From: Sinomonas albida
GTDB lineage: Bacteria; Actinomycetota; Actinomycetes; Actinomycetales; Micrococcaceae
DNA length: 41,246 bases
Direction: 5' to 3'
NCBI RefSeq assembly: GCF_004919045.1
Contig: NZ_SWDW01000021.1
Span: 1 to 41,246 of the forward strand
Notes under the pieces: generated by a model
The model's database searches: none
The model's input: the letters and a program-made list of their open reading frames with translations, nothing else
What the model was told of the DNA's origin: nothing
Shown here: one piece after another, positions 15,879-24,163 of the stretch
How the letters are laid out: each line of letters starts with the position of its first letter
Position numbering within the stretch: the stretch's first letter is position 1
Made by a program: the position numbers and the translations under genes

Positions 15879-16084
15879 GGGTTCGAGGTCGGAACCTGGG
15901 TGGCGACGTTGTTGAACATCGCCTTGAGGTTGCCGCCGAGGAGAGTGACGGCGACGATGATGACGACGGCGATGAGGGCCACCATGATGCCGTACTCGAC
16001 GGCCGTGGCACCCTTCTCGCCCGAGAGGAGGCGCTCCTTGGTCTTGATGCCCAGGACGTGGAGAGAGGCGATGAGAGAAAGCAT
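15875..16084 (-). CDS. flp: Flp-type pilin, first copy (operon 1)
   Basis: 69 residues starting MLSLIASLHVLGIKTKERLLSGEKG, cut at G|ATAVEYG with Glu+5/Tyr+6 intact, followed by one helix and a TQVPTSNP tail. Good CAGGAG site 9 nt upstream. It is the first gene of Tad operon 1 and the likely major pilin. Its DNA is nearly identical to the second copy over the helix region, indicating a tandem duplication or conversion. A TAATGT -10-like box lies at 16142-16147 (minus), but I see no matching -35. Confidence 0.92.
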   Translation of the reverse strand: MLSLIASLHVLGIKTKERLLSGEKGATAVEYGIMVALIAVVIIVAVTLLGGNLKAMFNNVATQVPTSNP

Positions 16085-16297
16085 TTTGTCTAGCTCCTGT
16101 GTGGGGGATGTCGGCTGGCTCGACTGCCAGCTCCACCATTGACATTAGGAGCGTGCGGATGCCGCGGGTGCTGTTCTAGGGCGAAGCTTGGGGAAGCCTC
16201 GCATGATCCAGCGCTAGGACACGACTCTTGTGGTTTCCCTTGCGGTTGGCTCAATTGAAGGGGACTTTAGGTCTGCCATCTCGAGTGCGGATTGTGG

Positions 16298-16311
16298 CAT
16301 TATCGCGAGCA
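16298..16311 (+). promoter_or_regulatory. Leaderless promoter of the GT87-like gene
   Basis: CATTAT (16298-16303) ends 7 nt before the ATG at 16311. A CTGCCA (16273-16278) 19 bp upstream is a weak -35 candidate. Confidence 0.45.
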
Positions 16312-17207
16312 TGAAGGGCATTGGGGGCTCAAATCTAACATCTTCGCCGCTCGATCTTGGTCAAGGGGATTCCTTTGCACGGAGATTCCCTTTGCCCACG
16401 CGCGCGGCGTTGATTCTCATTTGGCCCTTGAGTCTCATGGCGGTCTTCGTTTCCGTGCGACAGATCGTTATGGATGGAGCGATCGGACAAGACTCCCACG
16501 CCTATTGGTTGGCAGCTCAGGGCGGCCTCATTTATGGGGCGGTCCCAGGGCAGCGCGATGCCTACCTCTATTCACCAGTCTTCGTCACGGTGATCAAGCC
16601 ACTCGCGATGCTTCCCTGGCCGCTGTTCGCTACCGCGTGGGTGGCGATAGAGGCGGCTGCTCTCGTGTGGTTAGTGGCGCCTCTGCGTCTGCGTTGGGCC
16701 ATCCCCCTATTCCTGTTGGGACTCCCAGAGCTGGTCGTGAGCAACATCTACGTCCTGCTGGCCGTTTCGGCAGTAGTTGGCCTGCAGAAGCCAGCGGCGT
16801 GGTCATTCGCCATCCTCACGAAGGTCACGGCCGGCGTCGGCCTCTTGTGGTACGCGGCGCGGGGAGACTGGAAGCGCTTATTTCAAGGCATCGGCGCGAC
16901 AGCAGTGATAGTCGCCGTCTCCTATGCCCTCGATCCGTCCGTATGGCATGCGTGGGTGGGGTTCCTTCTCGACAATAGGAGCGGTACACCCGACAGCAGC
17001 GTCAGCTTCGTCGCGCGGGGTCTGCTCGCCGTTGGACTCGTGGTCTTTGCAGCCTGCACGGGATGGGCTTTTTTGATCGCGCCCGCGGTGGTCCTTGCTT
17101 CACCGGTGCTCACGCCTGTCATTCCCTTTACGATCCTGCTTGCCGTGCCCCGACTTCTGCAGCTAGGGCAAGCGGTTGGCGCCCGCGAAGAATCGAAGAT
17201 CAGCTAG
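16311..17207 (+). CDS. GT87/DUF2029-like membrane glycosyltransferase
   Basis: 298 residues with many hydrophobic helices (for example ALILIWPLSLMAVFVSV, AIPLFLLGLPELVV, LLAVGLVVFAACTGWAFLIAPAVVLA). The early loop has DSHAYWLAAQGG followed by DAYLYSPVF, the Asp/Tyr-rich layout of GT-C polyprenol-phosphate-mannose-dependent transferases (GT87, DUF2029); the central Asp in IGQDSHAYW is the probable catalytic residue. At 298 residues it is shorter than the usual 380-450. The frame opens at 16230, but the ATG at 16311 is chosen because of the leaderless -10 box. It sits between the two Tad operons and converges with the acyltransferase, overlapping its stop by 8 bp. Codon use is less GC-rich than in operon 1. 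A role in glycosylating pilin or cell wall is inference. Confidence 0.7.
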   Translation: MKGIGGSNLTSSPLDLGQGDSFARRFPLPTRAALILIWPLSLMAVFVSVRQIVMDGAIGQDSHAYWLAAQGGLIYGAVPGQRDAYLYSPVFVTVIKPLAMLPWPLFATAWVAIEAAALVWLVAPLRLRWAIPLFLLGLPELVVSNIYVLLAVSAVVGLQKPAAWSFAILTKVTAGVGLLWYAARGDWKRLFQGIGATAVIVAVSYALDPSVWHAWVGFLLDNRSGTPDSSVSFVARGLLAVGLVVFAACTGWAFLIAPAVVLASPVLTPVIPFTILLAVPRLLQLGQAVGAREESKIS

Positions 17208-18381
17208 GAATCGCCTCCGACTCCGCGGCCCTTGCGCTCTGACGGGCCTGCCAAGCGCGGCGCCAGCGCTGCGCTGGCTTTTCGATCGCCACGCAGCTCA
17301 GGAATCCGAGCGGCCAGACAGCTGCCAGCGCTACCGCCCCATAGGCGAGTGGCGGGAGGAATGCAGGCAGATGTGCCGCGGCGAGGAGCTGCTGGACGGG
17401 CCAGCCGTAGATGTAGACACCATAGGAGATGTCGTAACGGGAGCCGATTTTGGAGAAGGTGCGAAGCGAGCCGAGGCAGAGTACGAGATAAGCGAGCGGG
17501 AGCGGGACGAGGATGGGCGCTAGGTCCGATGCAAGGGACGCCCAACTGATCACAACTGCCAGCGTGAGCGGAACAGGGCCAATTGGCACCCGGTCCCTAA
17601 AATGAGCCAGCAGCGAACCAGAAAGGAAGAACGCCAGGAGCGGCAGTGCGAAGTCAGATCGCGTTGGACCGAACCCGCCGCGAAGGAGCGTTAGTCCGAT
17701 TCCGGAGGTCACGGCTGCGAAGAGGAATGCTGTGGCTAAGTCAGGCCTTCCGCCTTGCGGGATTCGACGCGCCGCCAGAACAACGATGGCAACGAGCACG
17801 TAGCAGACAACTTCCCACGTGAGAGTCCAGAGTGGCCCGTTCCAGTCGACAGCATCATAGTTGCCCCGCAACGACGTCCCTATTGGTGGCGTTGGGAGAA
17901 AGCCTAGAAGGAGTCCCACGGCTGCACCGAGAAAAGTGAAAGCTCCTCCAACATCGTAGCGGCCTTCTGTCAGGAGAGACCCAAGGGGAGCCGCGACAAA
18001 ACCAACCGAGATGACCGCGATCACGAGTGCTGGGTAGATCCGAGTCAGTCGTGCGACAGCGTACTCGCGTGCCGATAGAGAGCGCTGTGCGCTGAACGTA
18101 ATGAGGTACCCAGAGATCGAGAAAAACCCCATCACTCCGGCGGTGCCGAGCTTTATTCCGTACAGGACCGGTTCTGGGCCGTAGCCGCCGAGGTACCACG
18201 CATGGGACACGATGACCGCTGACGCGAAGACGAGGCGCATTGCGTTGAGGGAGTTGTGCCTTGGATCCAGGGCGCGGGACAAAGGCTGCAGTCCCCTCCA
18301 GATCGTGGATACCTGAAGAGGGCCCCGCAAGTATGTTGTTTCCGCGTGGTTCGACTTGAAGTCCGGCTCCGGCTCCACCAT
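17200..18381 (-). CDS. Acyltransferase 3 family membrane protein
   Basis: 393 residues, about ten hydrophobic helices. The start of the domain reads LDPRHNSLNAMRLVFASAVIVSHAWYLGG, the OafA/NolL-type pattern with conserved Arg and His in the first helix, and FFSISGYLITFSAQRS follows as in the family. Such proteins O-acylate surface sugars or lipids using acyl-CoA. The ATG at 18381 has AGGGGAG 5 nt upstream. It converges with the GT87-like gene; both appear foreign by base use and may modify the same surface glycan. It lies between the two Tad operons. Confidence 0.9.
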   Translation of the reverse strand: MVEPEPDFKSNHAETTYLRGPLQVSTIWRGLQPLSRALDPRHNSLNAMRLVFASAVIVSHAWYLGGYGPEPVLYGIKLGTAGVMGFFSISGYLITFSAQRSLSAREYAVARLTRIYPALVIAVISVGFVAAPLGSLLTEGRYDVGGAFTFLGAAVGLLLGFLPTPPIGTSLRGNYDAVDWNGPLWTLTWEVVCYVLVAIVVLAARRIPQGGRPDLATAFLFAAVTSGIGLTLLRGGFGPTRSDFALPLLAFFLSGSLLAHFRDRVPIGPVPLTLAVVISWASLASDLAPILVPLPLAYLVLCLGSLRTFSKIGSRYDISYGVYIYGWPVQQLLAAAHLPAFLPPLAYGAVALAAVWPLGFLSCVAIEKPAQRWRRAWQARQSARAAESEAIPS

Positions 18382-18521
18382 GACGCTCCCCCTTGCTTTG
18401 CGGGCACTCTTCAGGTACTTCTACGTTCGGTGTCAGCTGTCCTCGGTGTCGGTGGGCTTAGCGACGTGCTCAGGACGGTGCGGAGCGTGGTGATTCGAAA
18501 CCGGCGATGCCGAGTGTAAGC

Positions 18522-18560
18522 GGAGTCCCCTCCCGGCTCTGGGCACCGGGAGAGGACTCC
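18522..18560 (-). terminator. Hairpin downstream of Tad operon 2
   Basis: GGAGTCCCCTCCCGG (18522-18536) and CCGGGAGAGGACTCC (18546-18560) pair at 14 of 15 positions around a 9-nt loop. It lies 46 nt past the stop of the last pilin gene and is the likely operon terminator; no clear U-run. Confidence 0.6.
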
Positions 18561-18606
18561 AGTCAGGGGGCCTTGGGCCGAGGAGTGCCGGACGGGACAG
18601 AAGCCG

Positions 18607-18792
18607 TCACGGCAGATGCAGGGTGGTCTGCACCCCAGTGACAAGGTGGTTGTAGTAGTCGCCGAGTGAAGTCCCGAAGGCCGCGACTCCGAAAACGATG
18701 ACCATGGCGATGAATCCGCACAGGATGGCGTACTCGGTGGCCGTTGCTCCTCGATCCCGGCCCTCGCTGTGCGTCGAATCTGAGCTGTCCAT
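18607..18792 (-). CDS. Flp-like pilin, divergent third copy (end of operon 2)
   Basis: 61 residues. The hydrophilic leader (SSDSTHSEGRDRG) is followed by G|ATATEYAIL with Glu+5/Tyr+6, then a helix (FIAMVIVFGVAAF) and the tail LGDYYNHLVTGVQTTLHLP. Only the processing site resembles the other pilins. It lies 12 nt after tadC2 with its own AAGGA site, unlike the major pilins which open the operon. Likely a minor pilin or tip/initiator subunit. Confidence 0.8.
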   Translation of the reverse strand: MDSSDSTHSEGRDRGATATEYAILCGFIAMVIVFGVAAFGTSLGDYYNHLVTGVQTTLHLP

Positions 18793-18804
18793 GACCGTCC
18801 TTCT

Positions 18805-19683
18805 TTACGAGAAAACTTTGACGATGTTCATGACTGTGGGGCCCAAGATGATCACGAAAAGTGCAGGGAGAATGGAGAAGACCAGCGGGAACAGGATCTT
18901 CACCGGGATTTTCATCGCATGTTCCTCGGCTCGCTGGCGCCGCTTGAGGCGCATTTCGCGAGCCTGCGCCCGGAGCACATTTGCGATGGCGATGCCGTAT
19001 TGATCAGCCTGGACAATTGACCGCACGAATGAACGAAGTTCCGGGAACGCAGCCCGCTGGGCAAGATCGAGATATGCCTCGCGGCGAGGCCGGCCAACTT
19101 GGATGTCTTGGAGCGTCCGTACGAACTCATCCGCCAGCGGACCGCTGCTACTTTGGGCTGCACGATCCATCGCAGCCTCGAATCCGACGCCCGCCTCCAC
19201 TGATATCAGCATCTGGTCGAGCATGGTGGGAAGGGCGATCTGCATCGCCGATCGGCGCTTCTGGGCCGAGTTGTGCAGGAGGATATCGGGAACGAAATAC
19301 GCAAGCGCAGACACCGCCACAAGGATGAGGAAGATCTGCGGTCCCGGGTTCTTCAGACCGATGACCAAACCCAATCCGAAGCAGATGAACGCCAACAACG
19401 GCTTCGCCACGAGCACCCTATCGAGCGGCCAGCTCCTGGGGCGCCCCGCACCCGCGAGTTTTCTATCCAGCCACGCTGTGTACCTTTTCGACGTCATGCG
19501 GCGGGCAGCACCTGTGAAAGCTTCTGGGATTGACGAGGGCGCCGCCTTCTGAGCCGGCTGCGCGAGGCCCAGGTTCTGCTCAATCGTTCTTCGAACGCTT
19601 CGGTCAGCTCCCACAAAGGACCACGTGAAATAGCTCAGGGGTACGACGATCGCGATGATTGCTCCGATGGCAATGATGGACAT
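18805..19683 (-). CDS. tadC: Tad pilus platform protein TadC (operon 2)
   Basis: 292 residues of the GspF family, with the same layout as the operon 1 copy: N-terminal helix, two central helices (ICFGLGLVIGL, FLILVAVSALAYFVPDI), T2SSF domain (LPTMLDQMLISVEAGVGFEAAMDRA, FVRSIVQADQYGIAIANVLRAQ) and C-terminal helix. High similarity in the C-terminal half, clear divergence in the first 130 residues, so it is a paralogue rather than a recent duplicate. Separated from tadB by 8 nt. Confidence 0.93.
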   Translation of the reverse strand: MSIIAIGAIIAIVVPLSYFTWSFVGADRSVRRTIEQNLGLAQPAQKAAPSSIPEAFTGAARRMTSKRYTAWLDRKLAGAGRPRSWPLDRVLVAKPLLAFICFGLGLVIGLKNPGPQIFLILVAVSALAYFVPDILLHNSAQKRRSAMQIALPTMLDQMLISVEAGVGFEAAMDRAAQSSSGPLADEFVRTLQDIQVGRPRREAYLDLAQRAAFPELRSFVRSIVQADQYGIAIANVLRAQAREMRLKRRQRAEEHAMKIPVKILFPLVFSILPALFVIILGPTVMNIVKVFS

Positions 19684-19691
19684 GTTGACCC

Positions 19692-20633
19692 CTAGAACTT
19701 CGGCTTGATGATTCGACTGAGCCAGAACGTGCCGACACCGAGCATGACCGCGACCGCTGCGAGCATGATCCAGCCCGGCACGGTGGTGAAGAATGTCGCG
19801 GCGTAGCTCGGGTTCATGAAGCAGATCACGATGAGCATGAAGATCGGCAGTGCCACGAGGACTCCCGCCGACATCCGTCCTTCCGCGCTGAGAGCCTTGA
19901 CCTGACGGGACAGCTTGGCGCGGTCAAGAATTGTTTCGTTCACGTTTTCGAGAAGTTCGGCAAGATTGCCGCCGACGTCGCGCTGGGTCTCAATGGCCTG
20001 CGCCACCCACAGGAAATCCTGACTCTTCATGCGCCCAGCGGCGTCAAGCAGTGATTCGACCAAGTCTCTGCCGATCCGAGTCTCATTGACGACACGGCGC
20101 AGCTCTTCCCCCATGGGGGCCTCGGATTCGTCTGCGGCTCCGTCCACAGCTCGAAGCAAGCTGTGCCCCGCCCGCATGCTTCCGGCAATCATCGTGAGCA
20201 TGTCCGGAAGCTGATCTGCGAACTTCGACTGCCTCCGGGCTGCGGTCATGTTGAGCCAGACGAGCAGGATCAGCGGTGCGAAGACGGCGGTGACGAGTCC
20301 GATGCCGAGGCCGCCGAGGATGAAGCCGACAAGGCCGAAGGCGAAAAACGATGCCCCGCATATGAGAAGGAAATCGGCTGCCCGGATCTTGAGCCCTGCC
20401 TGTTCGAACTTGTCCGCGGTGAGGAGGCGGAGCTGCCTTCCCTGCAGGCTTTTGTTGATCGCGCCGACTGCGCCGTCCGTCATCTTCGAGAGCGCCGACA
20501 CCGAGTCCTTAGTCTGCGGACGCCGCCGATCGAGCGGCACCGTGCGGCGGGACTTCAGCGTGATGACGGCCAGGACGGCTAGCGCTGCATAAATTGCAGC
20601 TAGACCTGCGACCAGCACAATGGGGGAGTCCAT
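19692..20633 (-). CDS. tadB: Tad pilus platform protein TadB (operon 2)
   Basis: 313 residues with five hydrophobic segments and the T2SSF core (LPDMLTMIAGSMRAGHSLLRAVDGA, QRDVGGNLAELLENVNETILDR). C-terminal helices end with WIMLAAVAVMLGVGTFWL. The basic linker RRRPQTKD matches the operon 1 copy's linker. It begins 6 nt after the tadA stop. Partner of TadC2 and TadA2. Confidence 0.94.
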   Translation of the reverse strand: MDSPIVLVAGLAAIYAALAVLAVITLKSRRTVPLDRRRPQTKDSVSALSKMTDGAVGAINKSLQGRQLRLLTADKFEQAGLKIRAADFLLICGASFFAFGLVGFILGGLGIGLVTAVFAPLILLVWLNMTAARRQSKFADQLPDMLTMIAGSMRAGHSLLRAVDGAADESEAPMGEELRRVVNETRIGRDLVESLLDAAGRMKSQDFLWVAQAIETQRDVGGNLAELLENVNETILDRAKLSRQVKALSAEGRMSAGVLVALPIFMLIVICFMNPSYAATFFTTVPGWIMLAAVAVMLGVGTFWLSRIIKPKF

Positions 20634-20639
20634 CCTGTT

Positions 20640-22157
20640 CTACCTCCTCGCAAATTGCTGGCCGAAGAGAGCTGGGCTGATCTTGATCCCCAGATCCGCG
20701 AATCGCTCTGTAAACCGCGGACGGACTCCAGTGGGGATTGGCTTACCCAGGAACCGGCCATTGGCGTCCACTCCGGCAGAGAAGTCGAACAGGAATGCGT
20801 CCTGCAGAGTGACAATGTCGCCCTCCATGCCCTGTATCTCAGTTACATGGGTGACTCTGCGGGTGCCGTCTCGTAGACGGGTGAGATGAACGATGAGATT
20901 CACAGCGGAGGCCACTTGCTCGCGAATGGCTCTCAGAGGCAGATCCATCCCCGCCATGAGAACGAGCGTCTCGAGCCGAGCGATAGCGTCGCGCGGCGAG
21001 TTTGCGTGGACTGTCGAGAGGGAACCATCGTGCCCGGTGTTCATGGCTTGAAGCATGTCCAGGGTCTCGCCGCCACGAACCTCACCGACGACGATCCTGT
21101 CTGGCCGCATACGGAGGGAGTTCCGGACGAGGTCGCGGATGGTGATCGCGCCAATGCCCTCGATGTTGGGCGGACGGCTCTCCAGCCGGACGACGTGCTC
21201 CTGTTGAAGCTGTAGTTCGACCGCATCCTCGATAGTCACGATGCGCTCGCTTGTCGGGATGAACGAGGAGAGCACATTGAGGAGAGTGGTCTTGCCTGTG
21301 CCTGTGCCTCCAGACACGATCACGTTCATTCGCGCCTCGACGCATGCTCGCAGTAGCTCGGCCATCTCGCTGCTCAACGAACCGAGTTCGATCAGCTTCT
21401 CAGCGGTCAGAGCGTCTCGGGCAAACTTTCGGATCGTGAGCGCCGCCCCGTTGACGGCCAGAGGCGGGATGATCGCGTTCACACGAGATCCATCGGCCAA
21501 GCGTGCGTCAACGAGTGGCGAGGATTCGTCGACCCGACGGCCAACTCGGGAGACGATGCGTTCAATGACGCGCCGTAGTTGTTCCTCGGACGTGAACGTT
21601 GTCTCGGTGGGCTGCAGCCGTCCGTTTCGTTCGATGTACACTTGGTCAGCGCGGTTGACCATGATTTCCGTGACGCTTGTGTCTTCCAAGTATCGCTGGA
21701 GCGGTCCAAGTCCGAGGACATCGTCCATGACCTCGTTGATGAGCCGCTCTCGCTCGCTCGACGTGAGGGGTACTTGCTGGTCGGCAACCACCGCCCTGAG
21801 CTCAGTGTGGACATAGTCCTGGAGGTCGGATTCGCTGAGTGTTGAGTCCGTAATTCGGCTCCCAACCCGTTCGTAGAGCTCGGCCGTGGACTTCTCCTTT
21901 AGCTCGCGGAGAGCCTGACTTGCGCGAACGCTGCCCACGGGTTCGTGTCCTGCCAGACGGGCTTCGGCCTCCGCGGCGACCCTTGCGTCCAGTCGGACGC
22001 TAAGGGTCGACAGGCCGACCTCAACCGATGGCGAGGGGGCCTTTTCAGATGCCGTCGGAGTACCAAATCCGCTCTCGTGTACTCGCGCTTCGCTGGGAGA
22101 AGCCGTAGGAGGGGCGGACGTGCCACGCCGCCCTTGAAGACGATCACTCAGGCTCAC
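20640..22157 (-). CDS. tadA: Tad pilus assembly ATPase TadA/CpaF (operon 2)
   Basis: 505 residues. A GTG start at 22157 overlaps the cpaE stop (GTGA) and gives [12 protein letters not shown], parallel to MKLSERV of operon 1; the ATG further upstream lies inside cpaE and is not favoured. Walker [10 protein letters not shown] (Lys289), [34 protein letters not shown] and the C-terminal [25 protein letters not shown] are intact. The motor part is very similar to TadA1, but the first 90 residues are unrelated low-complexity sequence, so the two may be recruited to different partners. Confidence 0.95.
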   Translation of the reverse strand: MSLSDRLQGRRGTSAPPTASPSEARVHESGFGTPTASEKAPSPSVEVGLSTLSVRLDARVAAEAEARLAGHEPVGSVRASQALRELKEKSTAELYERVGSRITDSTLSESDLQDYVHTELRAVVADQQVPLTSSERERLINEVMDDVLGLGPLQRYLEDTSVTEIMVNRADQVYIERNGRLQPTETTFTSEEQLRRVIERIVSRVGRRVDESSPLVDARLADGSRVNAIIPPLAVNGAALTIRKFARDALTAEKLIELGSLSSEMAELLRACVEARMNVIVSGGTGTGKTTLLNVLSSFIPTSERIVTIEDAVELQLQQEHVVRLESRPPNIEGIGAITIRDLVRNSLRMRPDRIVVGEVRGGETLDMLQAMNTGHDGSLSTVHANSPRDAIARLETLVLMAGMDLPLRAIREQVASAVNLIVHLTRLRDGTRRVTHVTEIQGMEGDIVTLQDAFLFDFSAGVDANGRFLGKPIPTGVRPRFTERFADLGIKISPALFGQQFARR

Positions 22158-23359
22158 TGGAATACCACCCTTCGGTGCGTCTGACGGTGGCCGCGATCTT
22201 GCCATGTGGGCTGGAACCGTTCGACGAGACTTCGGAGGCCCTTGACCGTTGAGTCGCGCAGGCCGTCGGCGAGGGCCGGAACGCCGCGATTGGTTGCGAG
22301 GGGCATTCCCTTGGATCGCGGCAAGATCACGTCGATCGGCACGCTGATAGTCGCCTCGATGTCCTGCACGGTGATGCCGGATTTCTTGTCTGCCATATTG
22401 ACCACGACGTGCCGATGCTCCGGCAACATGTCGAGCTCGCCCAGAATCTCGAGGCCAGACTTGAGGCCCCTGATACTCGGAAGGTCCATCCCGCACACCC
22501 AGACGACGTCCGTGGCCTGATCGAGCGCTGCGAGGACGTGCTCGCCGAGTCCAGGGGACGTGTCGATGACAACGTATTGGAATTCCGTCGCGAGACGGGC
22601 AACCAGGTCACTCACCTGTTCAGCTGAAACCTTGTCGGCATCGGCTGGAGTGAGGGGAGCACAGAGTGCGTAAAGCTTCGTCGGGTGCGGTACCAAATAG
22701 GTCTTCAGGGAGAGCATGTCCATCGGGCCGTTGACGGCTTCGGCGATCGAGCTTTCGGGTTTCATCATGAGGCCGCTCGCGACATCCCCGAATTGGAGGT
22801 CGAGATCGACGATCACGACCGACATCGGAGACGCCTTGGCGAGGCCAACTGCGATGTTCGTCGCGATGGTGGTCTTTCCGACGCCGCCCTTCGGGGACAT
22901 CACCGTAATGACTCGGCCCCTGCCCTGACCCTCGTGATCGACGGTCGCCTGCAGGGCCCCAGCTGTGCTTGAGAGTCGGTAGGACGCGGCGGTGGCGGCC
23001 TGCTCAAGGTGAACTCGCAGTGTGTCGACGTCGGCTTGTGGGGTGACGAGGTCGCGAACGCCTGATCGCATGGCGGCGAGCGCCAGCTCGGGAGAAGCGT
23101 CCGCGGCGTACATCACGCTGACGTGCGGAGACCTGACATCGACGGCGGCAGCGAAGTTCAGGACGTCGGTCGACGGCAGATCGGGGCCGAGAACGAGGAC
23201 CTCGAGCGGTTCGCCGACGAGCTGCCCAAACATGTCGTCGATCGTGGGCGGCAGATAATCGGCGCGGAACGCCTGCAGACTTCCCGGAAGCCCTGCGGCG
23301 GCGAGACGAATGCGTTGGTCGAATTCCGGATGCGCTGTGACGAGGGCGAAGCGGCTCAT
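22154..23359 (-). CDS. cpaE: Tad pilus localisation ATPase CpaE/TadZ (operon 2)
   Basis: 401 residues. A degenerate receiver-like N-terminus (LEVLVLGPDLPSTDVLNF, MRSGVRDLVTP) precedes the ParA/MinD ATPase with SPKGGVGKTT (Lys157 and Lys162), VVIVDLDLQFGDVASGL and YVVIDTSPGLGEH. ATG at 23359 overlaps cpaB by 4 nt (ATGA). The C-terminal tail is Arg/His-rich ([14 protein letters not shown]), unlike the operon 1 copy. Both CpaE proteins are intact. Confidence 0.94.
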   Translation of the reverse strand: MSRFALVTAHPEFDQRIRLAAAGLPGSLQAFRADYLPPTIDDMFGQLVGEPLEVLVLGPDLPSTDVLNFAAAVDVRSPHVSVMYAADASPELALAAMRSGVRDLVTPQADVDTLRVHLEQAATAASYRLSSTAGALQATVDHEGQGRGRVITVMSPKGGVGKTTIATNIAVGLAKASPMSVVIVDLDLQFGDVASGLMMKPESSIAEAVNGPMDMLSLKTYLVPHPTKLYALCAPLTPADADKVSAEQVSDLVARLATEFQYVVIDTSPGLGEHVLAALDQATDVVWVCGMDLPSIRGLKSGLEILGELDMLPEHRHVVVNMADKKSGITVQDIEATISVPIDVILPRSKGMPLATNRGVPALADGLRDSTVKGLRSLVERFQPTWQDRGHRQTHRRVVFQ

Positions 23360-24123
23360 CGGAGCACCTTCGTCCGGTCGATTGGTGCCGAGTTGGCGTC
23401 GGTCGCGGAGGCCGGCTCCTTCGAGAGGTAGATCGTGCCGTTTAGCTGTGCGTAAACGAGGCGTTCCACTTCGGGTGCGGGGCGCGCGACGGTCACGAGG
23501 TAGTCGCCCGAGGCTTGGGCGTTGGATCCGCCCCCGCTGAGACTGCCGCCCTGGCTTGCCTGCGGCGTTGGGGTTGAGCTCTGTGCGAGGGCGCCGCTGG
23601 GCAGCTGGACTGCCGTCACGAGGACCTTATTGAAGGTCATCTGTGTCTGGGCAGGAAGGCCATCTTCTTTCGGGAACGAGATGACGATGCCCACGGTGTC
23701 GCCAGCAGTGACGCTGCCGCCGACTACCCGTTCGACCGGAAGTCTGAGCGTCACTTCCTGCATCCCGGCGGGGACGGCCGCTCGCCCAGGCGACTCGAGC
23801 GCGGAGGGGTCGACAAAGCGACTGGCAAGCAATTCCTCCCCGGGCTGGAGGGCGGTCGAGGCGACCTTGCCCTGGATCGCCGACAGATCCGTGATGGGAT
23901 CTGCGGGGATCGCGGACTTGGGAATCGGCTTCTTGGACACGTAGTCGCTGACACCGACTGCAGGCGTTCCTGTCGGAATTGTCTTCTGGACGACGTAGAC
24001 GTCTTCGGTTTCGACGTTGGCGAGAGCGCGGCGGTCAGCGCCGTTGACGTAGGTGAGAAGAAGGACGGTGCCGATGATTGCGACAATCAGAGCAGCCACG
24101 CCTCCCAGTAGGCGGGTCCTCAC
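23356..24123 (-). CDS. cpaB: Flp pilus assembly protein CpaB/RcpC, SAF domain (operon 2)
   Basis: 255 residues: N-terminal anchor (LLGGVAALIVAIIGTVLLLTYV), SAF domain (EDVYVVQKTIPTGTPAVGVSDYVSKKPIP, VASTALQPGEELLASRF), RcpC-like region and a Gly/Ser/Gln-rich insert (SSTPTPQASQGGSLSGGG) absent from operon 1. GTG start with GGAGTCACC upstream. Ends with a 4-nt overlap with cpaE. Same order and role as in operon 1. Confidence 0.9.
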   Translation of the reverse strand: MRTRLLGGVAALIVAIIGTVLLLTYVNGADRRALANVETEDVYVVQKTIPTGTPAVGVSDYVSKKPIPKSAIPADPITDLSAIQGKVASTALQPGEELLASRFVDPSALESPGRAAVPAGMQEVTLRLPVERVVGGSVTAGDTVGIVISFPKEDGLPAQTQMTFNKVLVTAVQLPSGALAQSSTPTPQASQGGSLSGGGSNAQASGDYLVTVARPAPEVERLVYAQLNGTIYLSKEPASATDANSAPIDRTKVLR

Positions 24124-24163
24124 GGTGACTCCTTTATTGTTCCGGTGCAGCCGCGATGAGCGA

